From contig DATHZN010000056.1 in assembly GCA_035458585.1 (NCBI GenBank), positions 3,951 to 67,950 of the forward strand: DNA of 64,000 bases. Direction: 5' to 3'. Origin of the DNA: Marinobacterium_E sp035458585 (lineage in GTDB: Bacteria > Pseudomonadota > Gammaproteobacteria > Pseudomonadales > Balneatricaceae). Below, piece by piece: positions 44,888-54,186 of the stretch (positions are counted from its first letter, which is position 1; each line of letters opens with the position of its first letter). The notes beneath the pieces are model-generated. The model ran no database searches and was not told the origin of the DNA. It saw nothing but the letters and a program-made list of their open reading frames with translations. Position numbers and translations under genes: made by a program.

Positions 44888-45952
44888 ATGCTTAATAAAA
44901 CTAAAAAAATGTTGAGCGCAGCGCTGGTCAGCTCAAGCATCGCGCTCTCGGGTGCAGCTATGGCTGCTGACTATAACCTGCGCGCAGTCGCTAACTCCAA
45001 TGAGAATGATGAAGACTACGATGGCTTGGTAGTGTTTAAAGATTACGTTGAAGCGGCCAGCAACGGCGCTATCAAAGTCGATCTTTATATCGGTACTCAG
45101 CTCTGTGCCAACGGTACCGAGTGTCTGCAGGCGATTGAGGACGGCAGTGTCGATATCTATATTTCGACATCTGGTGGCGTAGCCAGCACTTTCCCGTACG
45201 TGCAGATGTTTGATCTGCCATACGTGATGGCGAATGACCGCGTTGCGGAAGAGGTTCTGACGGGACCCTTCGTGCGTGACCTGCGTGATCAGATACTGAA
45301 AGATTCAGATGGCGTGGTACGCCTGATGACGGTTGGCAACACCGGCGGCTGGCGCAACTTTGCGAACACCAAACGTACGCTCAAATCACCTTCAGATTTC
45401 GAAGGGTTGAAAATTCGAACAGTTGTAGCGGACCTGCCACAGGAGCTAGTCAAGGCGCTGGGTGCAAGCCCAACCCCAATCCCATGGCCAGAGCTGTTCT
45501 CAAGCTTCCAGACGGGTGTAGTTGATGGCTCTAAAAACGGTATCACCGATATCATGGGTATGAAATTCCCTGAGGCTGGTTTGAAATATGTAACACTCGA
45601 CGGTCACGCGTACATGGCGGCGCTGTGGATGATGAATAATGAGGTGTTTACTTCTATGCCAGAAGACATGCGTAAAGTCATTGTGGACGGATTTGCTGCG
45701 CTTCAGCAGGCCACTTTCGCAAGTCCTAAGCGTAAGTCGATTCAGGCATATCAGGAGTTCAAAGAGATCGGCGGTGAACTCTATGTGCCAACACCAGAAG
45801 AGAAAGCGGCGCTAGCTGAAGCGGCTAAACCCGTTTACGACTGGTTCCAGACAAACGTCCGCGAGGGAGATCGCTTCTTCAAAGCTTTCCAGGCTGCTTC
45901 TCAGGAAGCTGAAGCTAAGTTTGCCAAAGAGTATGAACGCGATCTGATGTAA
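44888..45952 (+). CDS. TRAP transporter substrate-binding protein (DctP-type)
   Basis: A 354-residue periplasmic binding protein. The signal peptide ends AMAA at about residue 27. The DctP core is seen in FEGLKIRTV (with the conserved ligand-binding Arg), PIPWPELFSSFQTGVVDG and LDGHAYM. DctP ligands are usually carboxylates; this one is unassigned. AGAGGAA precedes the ATG. It closes the operon before a terminator. Confidence 0.9.
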   Translation: MLNKTKKMLSAALVSSSIALSGAAMAADYNLRAVANSNENDEDYDGLVVFKDYVEAASNGAIKVDLYIGTQLCANGTECLQAIEDGSVDIYISTSGGVASTFPYVQMFDLPYVMANDRVAEEVLTGPFVRDLRDQILKDSDGVVRLMTVGNTGGWRNFANTKRTLKSPSDFEGLKIRTVVADLPQELVKALGASPTPIPWPELFSSFQTGVVDGSKNGITDIMGMKFPEAGLKYVTLDGHAYMAALWMMNNEVFTSMPEDMRKVIVDGFAALQQATFASPKRKSIQAYQEFKEIGGELYVPTPEEKAALAEAAKPVYDWFQTNVREGDRFFKAFQAASQEAEAKFAKEYERDLM

Positions 45953-45969
45953 TCCAGGTCAAAGTACGG

Positions 45970-45998
45970 AGGGGGACACATAGGTCCCCCTGTTTTAT
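45970..45998 (+). terminator. terminator of the TRAP operon
   Basis: AGGGGGAC (45970-45977) pairs with GTCCCCCT (45984-45991), followed by GTTTTATT. Good intrinsic terminator 18 bp after the DctP stop. Confidence 0.75.
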
Positions 45999-46474
45999 TG
46001 GAATGGGTAGATATGAGCACGGTAATCTCTAACCAGAATCAGACTCTTTTCAATCTCCTCTGGTGTCATTTTCTTTACGATCTCCTCAAGGCTGATAGCT
46101 GCATCTGGATCTCCGCCAATAGCCGAGAGGGTATACCAGGCGTAGCCACGAATCAGATCGGGTGCCGGCATACCGCGTCCAACTTCGTAGTACCAGCCTA
46201 TGCCAGACTGCGCCCCAGGATGACCGCGCAGGCTTGCGCGCAGGTACCACTCAAAGGCGCGGATATCGTCCCGCTCAACCCCCGTACCAAGAGCATACAT
46301 ACTGCCGATCAGCTCCTCAGCCTCGGCATTACCAGTTTGAGCCATTGGGTAAAGCACTTCGAAGGCTTGCTCGTACTCGCCGCGTTCCATCATGTTCTTT
46401 GCATCTTCAACATCGATAGCCAACGCTGGAGTTGAAATCGCAATGCAAGTTGTCAAAAGTAACCTTTTAACCAT
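45995..46474 (-). CDS. Sel1-repeat periplasmic protein
   Basis: A 159-residue protein with a signal peptide (MVKRLLLTTCIAISTPALA) and Sel1-like repeats: AEELIGSMYALGTGVERDDIRAFEWY and the next block to the C-terminus, each an alpha-alpha hairpin. Sel1 proteins act as adaptor scaffolds. Its first ten codons overlap, on the opposite strand, the first codons of the cytochrome gene. Confidence 0.8.
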   Translation of the reverse strand: MVKRLLLTTCIAISTPALAIDVEDAKNMMERGEYEQAFEVLYPMAQTGNAEAEELIGSMYALGTGVERDDIRAFEWYLRASLRGHPGAQSGIGWYYEVGRGMPAPDLIRGYAWYTLSAIGGDPDAAISLEEIVKKMTPEEIEKSLILVRDYRAHIYPFQ

Positions 46475-47735
46475 CTTTAGTATTATCTCTTTGCCTGTGT
46501 ATGCAGAGCTGCCCTGGCAGCCAATCGGTGTAGAGGACTATCTTATCACTCGACCAGAGGCTGTCGAGTTGGGTCGAAAACTCTTTGCCGATGAGATACT
46601 CAGTGGCAACAGAAATATCTCCTGCCAGACTTGTCATCACCCGGAATTTGGCACTGCAGACGGGCTCTCCCTGGGATTGGGAGAGGGGGCCACAGGTATA
46701 GGCCTGCGACGCGAGGCAAACGAGGGTATTCGTAAGCGTGTTCCCCGACACTCACCTCATCTGTTCAACCTAGGACACAAGTCTGTGACTGAGCAATTCT
46801 GGGATGGACGGGTCTCCATCGATCCTGATGCGCCATCGGGGTATGACAGCCCAGCCGAGGCCTGGCTACCCCATGGCTTAACTAGCCTCTCTGCGGTTCA
46901 GGCCACGCTGCCAGTTACCGCTCAGTTTGAGATGGCTGGAAATACGGGTGAGAACGAGGTTATTGGTGCTGTTCGCCAGCGTATCGATTACGCCTGGCCC
47001 GTGATTGTGGAGCGTGTAATCGCGGATGATGAATATTGGCAATTGATTAGCGCAGCTTACCCGGAACTGGAGCGTCGTCGCGATACTCGTTATGCCCATC
47101 TAGCCAATGCCATTGGCGACTACATGAACTCAGAGTTTCGAAGCTTTAATGCGCCAATCGACCGGTTAGCACGTGGCGAAAATATATCGATAACCGCAGA
47201 TCAGCGGGCCGGCTTGGATCTCTTTTATGGCAAAGCTCAGTGTGGAGAGTGTCATTCGGGAGCACTCTTTAGCGATGGTAACTACTACTCTCTTGGGCTA
47301 CCGCCCATGGGACCCGGTCGCACACGCCAATGGGACCCCTGGGCGCGTGATCTGGGTCGTATGGCTGTCAGCAATCGAGCGGAGGATGCTTACGCTTTTA
47401 AAGTGCCCACGCTGCGAAATCTTTCATTTACCGCACCCTATGGTCATAACGGCGCTTATGCAACGTTGCGCGCAATGATTGAGCACCATAATGATCCGAT
47501 CCATGCACTGGAAAATTATGATCGCACACAGGCAATACTGCCCGAAGCACCTCACATTGAGGTCGTTGATTGGATTGGTTTCGCTGATAAGCGCGAGTTG
47601 GAGCGCATTAAAAGGTCAGTCGACCTGCAGCCGCTCAACTTAAGCAGTGACGAGATTGATCAGATTATTGCCTTTCTTCAGTTACTCGATGAGCCTGAAT
47701 TGATGGCAAAGCTACAGGCGAGGGCCAAGCCCTAG
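46443..47735 (+). CDS. di-heme cytochrome c peroxidase family protein
   Basis: A 430-residue exported protein of the CcpA/MauG family. The start at 46443 gives a good signal peptide (to about residue 21, VYA). Two c-type heme sites are present: CQTCH (Cys61, Cys64, His65) and CGECH (Cys267, Cys270, His271). APYGHNGAY near the C-terminus resembles the loop after the second heme. Peroxidases of this family reduce hydrogen peroxide; MauG-like members oxidise proteins. No electron-donor gene is adjacent. The ribosome-binding site is weak. Confidence 0.85.
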   Translation: MQVVKSNLLTIFSIISLPVYAELPWQPIGVEDYLITRPEAVELGRKLFADEILSGNRNISCQTCHHPEFGTADGLSLGLGEGATGIGLRREANEGIRKRVPRHSPHLFNLGHKSVTEQFWDGRVSIDPDAPSGYDSPAEAWLPHGLTSLSAVQATLPVTAQFEMAGNTGENEVIGAVRQRIDYAWPVIVERVIADDEYWQLISAAYPELERRRDTRYAHLANAIGDYMNSEFRSFNAPIDRLARGENISITADQRAGLDLFYGKAQCGECHSGALFSDGNYYSLGLPPMGPGRTRQWDPWARDLGRMAVSNRAEDAYAFKVPTLRNLSFTAPYGHNGAYATLRAMIEHHNDPIHALENYDRTQAILPEAPHIEVVDWIGFADKRELERIKRSVDLQPLNLSSDEIDQIIAFLQLLDEPELMAKLQARAKP

Positions 47736-47748
47736 CAGTGTCAGTCAG

Positions 47749-47771
47749 AGGCCCTTCAAATAAGGGCCTTT
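47749..47771 (+). terminator. terminator after the di-heme cytochrome gene
   Basis: AGGCCCTT (47749-47756) pairs with AAGGGCCT (47762-47769), with TTT following. It lies between this gene and the convergent ilvA. Confidence 0.7.
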
Positions 47772-47846
47772 GGATTAAAAACTTTCCAGTGAGGCATGAC
47801 CTCGCCGTTATGTGCACCAACTAACGGATAAGAGGCTCGGGACGAA

Positions 47847-49361
47847 TCACCCGAGGAATAGAGTGTACGCAGGATTCTTGGTCTCATCAAACCAGGTGTA
47901 TCCCAGCTCATTGAGGTAGTGGTTCACCTTTTCGCGATCCTCGGGAGGTACCTCCATCCCCACTAGCACCCGGCCATAAGCAGCGCCATGGTTGCGATAG
48001 TGGAACATTGAAATGTTCCAGCGTCCCCCTAACTTGTTGAGAAACTTCATCAACGCACCGGGACGTTCCGGGAACTCAAAACGGTAGAGTAATTCGTGCT
48101 CTACATGGTCAGGTTTATGCCCTCCGACCATGTAACGGATGTGCAGTTTGGCCATCTCGTTATCGGTCAGATCCACCACCTGATCAAGTTCTTGCTCTAG
48201 CTCAGACATCAGTTCAGCACGACCTCCGTGATCCGGATTGATCTGCACGCCGGCAAAAACAATTGCCTCCTGACTATCAGAGTAGCGGTAGTTAAACTCT
48301 GTAATGTTGCGGTTGCCTAGTACCTTACAGAAGTTCTTGAACGCGCCCGGACGCTCAGGTATCTGAGCCGCGATCAGCATTTCGCGTTTTTCCCCAAGCT
48401 CTGAGCGTTCGGCTATGTGCCGTAGTCGGTCAAAGTTGACGTTTGCACCTGAGTTGATCGCAATTAACGTCTTACCTACGCACTTCTCACGTTCAGCATA
48501 GGCCTTGAGCCCTGCAACAGCGAGTGCTCCCGCTGGCTCTGATATTGAACGGGTATCATCGTAGATATCTTTCACGGCGGCACAAATTTCGTCAACAGAG
48601 ACGGTGATCACCTCGTCGACATGATCTTTGCAGATGTCCCAGGTGTGCTCGCCAATCTGTGCAACCGCCACGCCATCGGCAAAGATACCCACAGTGTCTA
48701 GAACGGCGCGATGCCCAGCCTTCATCGCCAGCTCCAGGCAGGCAGACTCAACAAACTCCACGCCAATAACTTTAGTCTCTGGACGTAGATATTTAACGTA
48801 AGCAGCGACGCCAGCGATTAAGCCACCGCCACCTACAGGGACGAAAATAGCATCAATAGGGCCGGTGTGCTGGCGCAGGATCTCCATTCCTACAGTGCCT
48901 TGGCCTGCGATCACTTCCATGTCGTCATAGGGGGGGATGTAGGTCAGCCCCTTTTCTTCCATCAGTTTCTGGGCGTGCAGACGCGCATCATCGAATGCAT
49001 CACCATGGAGTACTGCGCGACCACCCATGCGCTTCACATTGTCCACCTTTACCGACGGCGTGGTCTTGGGCATAACAATGGTAGCCTTGATTCCAAGATG
49101 CCGGGCTGAGAAAGCGACGCCCTGAGCGTGGTTGCCTGCTGAAGCGGTAATGACGCCTCGGGCTTTCTCCTCGTCAGTCAACTGGACCATACGGTTGTAA
49201 GCGCCACGAATCTTGAAAGAGAAGACGGGCTGTTCATCTTCACGTTTTAACAGCACTCTGTTGTTAAGACGCTCAGAGAGACCACGTGCCTCGTCCAGTG
49301 GCGTCTGCACAGCAACGTCGTAGACGCGTGCCTCAAGAATTTTACGGATGTAGCGTTGCAT
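47847..49361 (-). CDS. ilvA: threonine ammonia-lyase, biosynthetic
   Basis: A 504-residue PLP enzyme. The Schiff-base lysine lies in FSFKIRGAYNR, and the glycine-rich phosphate loop is PVGGGGLIAG. Two ACT-like regulatory domains at the C-terminus (about 335-500) mark the isoleucine-regulated biosynthetic form. It deaminates threonine to 2-oxobutanoate for isoleucine synthesis. It is divergent from rpiA, a common gammaproteobacterial arrangement. Confidence 0.95.
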   Translation of the reverse strand: MQRYIRKILEARVYDVAVQTPLDEARGLSERLNNRVLLKREDEQPVFSFKIRGAYNRMVQLTDEEKARGVITASAGNHAQGVAFSARHLGIKATIVMPKTTPSVKVDNVKRMGGRAVLHGDAFDDARLHAQKLMEEKGLTYIPPYDDMEVIAGQGTVGMEILRQHTGPIDAIFVPVGGGGLIAGVAAYVKYLRPETKVIGVEFVESACLELAMKAGHRAVLDTVGIFADGVAVAQIGEHTWDICKDHVDEVITVSVDEICAAVKDIYDDTRSISEPAGALAVAGLKAYAEREKCVGKTLIAINSGANVNFDRLRHIAERSELGEKREMLIAAQIPERPGAFKNFCKVLGNRNITEFNYRYSDSQEAIVFAGVQINPDHGGRAELMSELEQELDQVVDLTDNEMAKLHIRYMVGGHKPDHVEHELLYRFEFPERPGALMKFLNKLGGRWNISMFHYRNHGAAYGRVLVGMEVPPEDREKVNHYLNELGYTWFDETKNPAYTLFLG

Positions 49362-49427
49362 AGTCTGGGATACCCACAGGAGAGATCATTTACTGAGGCC
49401 AAATGGTATAGATTTGGGCTAATTTCG

Positions 49428-49456
49428 TCTACATAACTACCCATTTCACGTATAAT
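49428..49456 (+). promoter_or_regulatory. rpiA promoter
   Basis: A perfect -10 TATAAT (49451-49456) with TCTACA (49428-49433) 17 bp upstream, which would start transcription near 49463, just before the rpiA ATG at 49485. Confidence 0.6.
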
Positions 49457-49484
49457 CGACACAGCTTTCTATGAGATATGTCTG

Positions 49485-50159
49485 ATGATCCAAGATGAAA
49501 TGAAACGTGCCGTGGCTCAGGCGGCGATCGACTATGTTGTGCCAAAGCTCAAAGCAGACGATGTGATCGGCATCGGTACTGGCTCAACAGCCAACTGCTT
49601 CATCGATGCGCTGGCAGAGCATAAAGCGAAGTTTCACTCCGCTGTTGCCAGCTCTGAAGCCTCCGCAGACCGTTTGCGGTCACACGGCATCGAGGTGGTT
49701 GACCTGAATACCACTGGTGGCTTGGAGTTTTACATCGATGGTGCAGACGAGTTTGATCCGCACCTCAATCTGATCAAAGGCGGCGGCGCCGCGTTAACAC
49801 GTGAAAAGATTGTTGCTGGCGCCGCTAAAGAGTTCGTATGTATTGTCGATCAAACAAAGCAAGTCCAGACTTTGGGTGCCTTCCCCTTACCCGTCGAAGT
49901 TATCCCCATGGCGCGCTCTTACGTAGCGCGTGAGTTAGTTAGGTTGGGTGGAGAGCCGGAGTATCGTCAGGGTGTAGTGACGGATAACGCCAATGTTATT
50001 CTTGATGTGCACAACATGGATATTCTTGACCCGAAGGCGCTTGAGGATCAGATCAATAACATCCCGGGTGTGGTGACGGTGGGTCTGTTCGCGCTCAGAG
50101 GAGCGGACCTGTTGTTGATGTCGACGCCAGACGGTGTTGAGACAATCAAAGCGCAATAG
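49485..50159 (+). CDS. rpiA: ribose-5-phosphate isomerase A
   Basis: A 224-residue enzyme of full length. It has the GIGTGSTANCFIDAL phosphate-binding loop, DGADEFDPHLNLIKGGGAAL, and REKIV with the catalytic region. It interconverts ribose 5-phosphate and ribulose 5-phosphate in the pentose phosphate pathway. It is a single-gene unit divergent from ilvA. Confidence 0.96.
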   Translation: MIQDEMKRAVAQAAIDYVVPKLKADDVIGIGTGSTANCFIDALAEHKAKFHSAVASSEASADRLRSHGIEVVDLNTTGGLEFYIDGADEFDPHLNLIKGGGAALTREKIVAGAAKEFVCIVDQTKQVQTLGAFPLPVEVIPMARSYVARELVRLGGEPEYRQGVVTDNANVILDVHNMDILDPKALEDQINNIPGVVTVGLFALRGADLLLMSTPDGVETIKAQ

Positions 50160-50168
50160 GAACTCGGC

Positions 50169-50338
50169 TCCAGCAACGGTCGATCGACTGGTTGCTGGAA
50201 CTGACCGCTAGAAGAAGTTGAAAGGTTAAGGGTTAGTATCTCTAAATGGCCGCGATTAAAGCGGCTTTAACGTGAAGCTAGAGTTTGCTGACCCGGTCAT
50301 CAACCAGTTCGCCAACGCCAGAGGCACTTCGTGCCTCC
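50169..50338. repeat. cluster of short dyads after rpiA
   Basis: Three hairpins lie in 170 bp: TCCAGCAAC / GTTGCTGGA (50169-50199), the palindrome TTAAAGC-G-GCTTTAA (50256-50270), and GAGGCAC-TTC-GTGCCTC (50322-50338). The first is probably the rpiA terminator. The rest of the 224-bp gap before the convergent ugpQ holds no gene. Confidence 0.5.
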
Positions 50339-50383
50339 CCGTCTCAACTCCCATAAAACTTCTCTATATCAACGATCAGCCTC

Positions 50384-51322
50384 TCACATCCTCAGCAAAG
50401 CTAAGGCCCTCTCTGGGTAGTCAGTGATAATGCCATCAACGCCAATCTGATTGAGTCTGAGAATCTCTTCATCCGCGTTTACCGTCCAGACATTCACCGC
50501 CAGGCCAAGATCATGGGCCTGAGCAAGGTTCTCTTGGGTAAGATCGCTGTAATGTGGGCACCAGACGATTCCACCTTCATCCGCTATCAACTCCCAGGTC
50601 CGCTTCTCGACCGCGCTAAGACCTGCCATCCAAGGCGAGTGCAAGAATATATTTGGCTGCATGGGAGGATTAGGGCGCTCGAAGTAGGTGAGGTAGCCTC
50701 GGTGCAAATCAGGGCTCTGCTGCTTGAGTGCTGCAAGGACTCGCCAATCAAAGGAAGAGACCAGAGTCTGTTCGCTCAAGCCATACTCTTTGATCAGATC
50801 GCTGGTCGCTTGTGCCAGGCGCTCAGGCGAGGCGCTTAGGTCAAAACGGTCGGCATATGATTTAATCTCCACATTAGCTAGCATCTGAGGATGATCTTTT
50901 ATCCAATCGAAGACTTCAGACAGGGTAGGAATTCGCGCCCCATCAACCGCTTGTTGTTCTGGATAGCGTAGCTGGTAATCAGTGCCGAGACGCGCACGAC
51001 CGATGTCGAAGGATTGAAGGGTTTCGAGCGGTGTTTCAATGACCTTAGGGCCCCGATCTTCGAGCCAGTTCCCCTCACTATCCCTTGTGTGCGCCGCAGG
51101 TACATAGGGGTCATGTATCAAAACTAACTCACCGTCGGCAGTCATCTGAATATCAAATTCAACTGCTGCTGGTTCGGTCTGGTAAAGACCCGCAAGGTAG
51201 ATAAAGCTCTCCAACGTGTTTTCTGGGAGCACCCCGCGCGCACCTCGGTGACCGTATATTCGCGCATTTGAACCTGCGCTTCGGCGCAACCTGTTGAGCA
51301 TCTGCATGCGTTGCACAGCCAT
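50384..51322 (-). CDS. ugpQ: glycerophosphodiester phosphodiesterase
   Basis: A 312-residue GDPD enzyme. The catalytic and metal residues are visible: His25-Arg26 (YGHRGARG), Glu55 and Asp57 (VEFDIQ), and His70-Asp71 (LIHDPY). It has no signal peptide, so it is cytosolic like E. coli UgpQ and would split glycerophosphodiesters imported by UgpBAEC to glycerol 3-phosphate and an alcohol. Its ATG overlaps the ugpC stop (TAATG). Confidence 0.92.
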   Translation of the reverse strand: MAVQRMQMLNRLRRSAGSNARIYGHRGARGVLPENTLESFIYLAGLYQTEPAAVEFDIQMTADGELVLIHDPYVPAAHTRDSEGNWLEDRGPKVIETPLETLQSFDIGRARLGTDYQLRYPEQQAVDGARIPTLSEVFDWIKDHPQMLANVEIKSYADRFDLSASPERLAQATSDLIKEYGLSEQTLVSSFDWRVLAALKQQSPDLHRGYLTYFERPNPPMQPNIFLHSPWMAGLSAVEKRTWELIADEGGIVWCPHYSDLTQENLAQAHDLGLAVNVWTVNADEEILRLNQIGVDGIITDYPERALALLRM

Positions 51323-52371
51323 TAAATCCGCAACCCCGTCTCTTGACTGAACAGGTGTAATTTTTCTGGAAGCACTGAGAAGCGCATTCTCTTTCCTTGA
51401 TGTGCAAACAGGTGAACCCCGGGCAAGCTTGCAGTGAAGCTGTCACCTAAACCAGTAATAAAACCGTGTATCAAGGTATTGGCACCGAGTGGCTCGCTCA
51501 GTTGCACCGATATCTCCAGCGGGCCCTGTTCATCAGCAATCAGATCTTCAGGTCGTATTCCAAGTTTCACAACCCCATCGGGTCGGTCTGTGGTGGCGAT
51601 CTGCTTGTCTCCCAACAGAAGATTGCCCTGATCGATACGAGCATCCACCACATTCATCGCAGGGCTACCGATAAACTGAGCGCTAAATAAGGTTCGGGGG
51701 GTCTCATAAACCTCAAGAGGCGTACCAATTTGCTCAGCAACGCCCCCATTCATAACAATCATTCGATCTGCCATCGTCATCGCTTCAACTTGATCGTGGG
51801 TGACGTAAAGCGACGTGATACCCAGTTTTGACTGTAACTCTTTTATCTCGAGGCGCATCTGTACACGTAACTTTGCGTCCAGGTTGGATAGCGGTTCATC
51901 GAATAGAAATACGGCGGGCTCGCGAACAATAGCGCGGCCCATCGCGACACGCTGACGTTGTCCCCCGGAGAGTTGTTTTGGGCGGCGATCGAGCAGTTCT
52001 TCGAGTTGTAAAAGACGCGCAGCTTCTAGAACTTTTTTCTGGATTTCCGGCTTTGGCAGGCCGGCGATCTTTAGTCCATAGCCCATATTCTGCTCTACCG
52101 TCATGTGCGGGTAGAGTGCGTAGTTCTGGAAAACCATGGCGATATCACGATCCATCGGTTCTTTATCGTTCGCCCGCTCTCCGTCAATCAGAACATCACC
52201 CGAGCTAATGGTCTCAAGTCCTGCGACCATTCTCAGCAGAGTAGATTTGCCACATCCTGATGGCCCAACTATGACTATGAACTCACCGTCTTGAATATCA
52301 ACGTCGATACCATGTATGACATCGGTTGAACCAAAGCTTTTTTTGACATTTTTGAGTGAAACAGTCGCCAT
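51322..52371 (-). CDS. ugpC: sn-glycerol-3-phosphate ABC transporter ATP-binding protein
   Basis: A 349-residue MalK-type ATPase with all motifs canonical: Walker A GPSGCGKST, signature LSGGQRQR, Walker B FLFDEPLSNLD, switch LYVTHDQVEAM, and a C-terminal TOBE region with GIRPEDL. It starts 1 bp after the ugpE stop. It energises the Ugp importer and is the contrast case to the degenerate GlpS/GlpT pair. Confidence 0.92.
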   Translation of the reverse strand: MATVSLKNVKKSFGSTDVIHGIDVDIQDGEFIVIVGPSGCGKSTLLRMVAGLETISSGDVLIDGERANDKEPMDRDIAMVFQNYALYPHMTVEQNMGYGLKIAGLPKPEIQKKVLEAARLLQLEELLDRRPKQLSGGQRQRVAMGRAIVREPAVFLFDEPLSNLDAKLRVQMRLEIKELQSKLGITSLYVTHDQVEAMTMADRMIVMNGGVAEQIGTPLEVYETPRTLFSAQFIGSPAMNVVDARIDQGNLLLGDKQIATTDRPDGVVKLGIRPEDLIADEQGPLEISVQLSEPLGANTLIHGFITGLGDSFTASLPGVHLFAHQGKRMRFSVLPEKLHLFSQETGLRI

Positions 52372-52372
52372 C

Positions 52373-53230
52373 TTATTTCTCGCTGTCTACCAGGCCACGG
52401 ATAAATAGTTTTTGCATAGAGATCACAACAATAACCGGTGGGATCATTGCTAGGATTGAGGTCGCCATAATGACCGGCCACTCGGCTACGTCGTCACCGG
52501 ACGGGAACATCTGTTTGATACCCATCACGATGGTGTTCATCGACGGGTCGGTGGTTATCAACAGCGGCCAGAGGTATTGGTTCCAGCCGTAGATGAAAAG
52601 AATCACAAACAGCGCGGCCACGTTTGTACGGCTCATAGGTACGACGATATCGATGAAGAACCGCATTGGACTTGCGCCATCCACACGCGCGGCTTCAGCT
52701 AACTCATCTGGGATCGTCAGGAAAAACTGTCTGAACAGGAAAGTAGCCGTTGCTGAGGCGATAAGGGGCAATATCAGACCGGAATAGCTGTTCAGCATGC
52801 CGAAACCCGCAATCACTTCGTAGGTCGGTACAATTCTTACCTCTACTGGCAGCATGAGTGTCAAAAAGATGAGCCAGAAGAAGAAACTACGACCCGGAAA
52901 ACGGAAGTAGACGATCGCAAAGGCTGACAGTAACGAGATAATGATTTTTCCAACGGCAATGCCGATCGCCATGATCAATGAATTAACCAACATACTGGCG
53001 ACCGGTATATTAACCCCCTGGAACAGCGCCGCACTGTAGTTTTCCCAAAACTGGTCGCCGGGTAGAAGGGGCATCGGGGGCTGTACGATCTCAGGCTGAG
53101 TTACTGTAGAGGCAACAAAGGCGAGCCAGATCGGAAAAAATATGATCAGTACACCGACAATCATAAATAGATGTGTCAGCCACAAGCCCATGCCGCGTTT
53201 CTCGACCATGCCATGTGTTTCAGTAGCCAT
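52373..53230 (-). CDS. ugpE: sn-glycerol-3-phosphate ABC transporter permease UgpE
   Basis: A 285-residue permease with six helices and the EAA loop ELAEAARVDGASPMRFFIDI. GYNQYLWPL-type segment GWNQYLWPLLIT is characteristic of UgpE. The ATG overlaps the ugpA stop (ATGA type). Confidence 0.92.
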   Translation of the reverse strand: MATETHGMVEKRGMGLWLTHLFMIVGVLIIFFPIWLAFVASTVTQPEIVQPPMPLLPGDQFWENYSAALFQGVNIPVASMLVNSLIMAIGIAVGKIIISLLSAFAIVYFRFPGRSFFFWLIFLTLMLPVEVRIVPTYEVIAGFGMLNSYSGLILPLIASATATFLFRQFFLTIPDELAEAARVDGASPMRFFIDIVVPMSRTNVAALFVILFIYGWNQYLWPLLITTDPSMNTIVMGIKQMFPSGDDVAEWPVIMATSILAMIPPVIVVISMQKLFIRGLVDSEK

Positions 53231-54111
53231 CAGTAGTGAACTCTCTTTTCGACATATTTAAATTGCAGCACCGTGAGCAGGCCGACGACGATCAACAATA
53301 TGACGGATTGGGCAGACGACGAGCCTAGGTCCTGAGCGACAAATCCGTCGGTAAAGACCTTGTACACCAAAATTGTGGTGGACTGCTGGGGGCCGCCACT
53401 GGTGATCGTGTGTATAACACCAAAGGTCTCGAAGAAGGCGTAGACGACATTGACGACCAACAGGAAGAAGGTCGTTGGCGACAGCAGGGGGAGCACAATC
53501 GTGAAGAAGCGACGCCAAAACCTTGCCCCGTCGATTGCAGCAGCTTCAATAATCGATCGGGGAACCGCTTGAAGTGCAGCGAAAAAGAACAAAAAGTTGT
53601 AGCTGATGCGCCCCCAGGCTGAGGCGATAACTACTAGTCCCATCGCTTCGTCACCATTCAATACATGGTTCCAATCATAGCCCAGTTGTCCCAGGTACCA
53701 GGAGACGACCCCGACTCGTGTATTGAACATGAATAACCAGAGTACACCGGCTACTGCAGGTGCGACCGCGTAGGGCCAGATTAGCAATGTTCGATAAGTT
53801 CCAGACCCTTTTATCAGCCGGTCGGCAAGCACTGCAAGGAACAGCGCAGGCACCATAGAGGCAAGTGTAACAAGCAGCGAAAAGAGCGCGGTCGTAACGA
53901 AAGATGCGCGGTAATACTTATCAGAGAATAGGTATTCAAAGTTACCTAAACCAACAAACTGCTTGGAGAGACCAAAGGGGTCTGGGATGTAAAGTGACTG
54001 AAAAACGGCCTGACCGGCCGGATAGAAAAAAAAGATACCCGAGATTATGAGTTGGGGTGCTATCAACAGAAGTGGCAGCAACCAGCCCTTGAAAGTGACG
54101 CGTTTTTCCAT
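53230..54111 (-). CDS. ugpA: sn-glycerol-3-phosphate ABC transporter permease UgpA
   Basis: A 293-residue permease with six helices: N-terminal LLLIAPQLIISGIFFFYPAG, EAA loop SIIEAAAIDGARFWRRFFTI, and GGPQQSTTILVYKVF as in UgpA. It is separated from ugpB by 75 bp containing a strong hairpin. Confidence 0.92.
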   Translation of the reverse strand: MEKRVTFKGWLLPLLLIAPQLIISGIFFFYPAGQAVFQSLYIPDPFGLSKQFVGLGNFEYLFSDKYYRASFVTTALFSLLVTLASMVPALFLAVLADRLIKGSGTYRTLLIWPYAVAPAVAGVLWLFMFNTRVGVVSWYLGQLGYDWNHVLNGDEAMGLVVIASAWGRISYNFLFFFAALQAVPRSIIEAAAIDGARFWRRFFTIVLPLLSPTTFFLLVVNVVYAFFETFGVIHTITSGGPQQSTTILVYKVFTDGFVAQDLGSSSAQSVILLIVVGLLTVLQFKYVEKRVHY

Positions 54112-54148
54112 AGTGGGACGGCTTACACGCAGTTAAAAAGAGAGAGTG

Positions 54149-54178
54149 AAGCGGCGGGTACAAAGGTACCCGCCGCTT
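54149..54178 (-). terminator. intercistronic hairpin between ugpB and ugpA
   Basis: A perfect 13-bp stem, AAGCGGCGGGTAC (54149-54161) and GTACCCGCCGCTT (54166-54178), with a 4-base loop. Read on the coding strand it is followed by a pyrimidine-rich stretch ending in five T. It should attenuate transcription or protect the ugpB mRNA. Confidence 0.75.
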
Positions 54179-54186
54179 TGGGGCTT

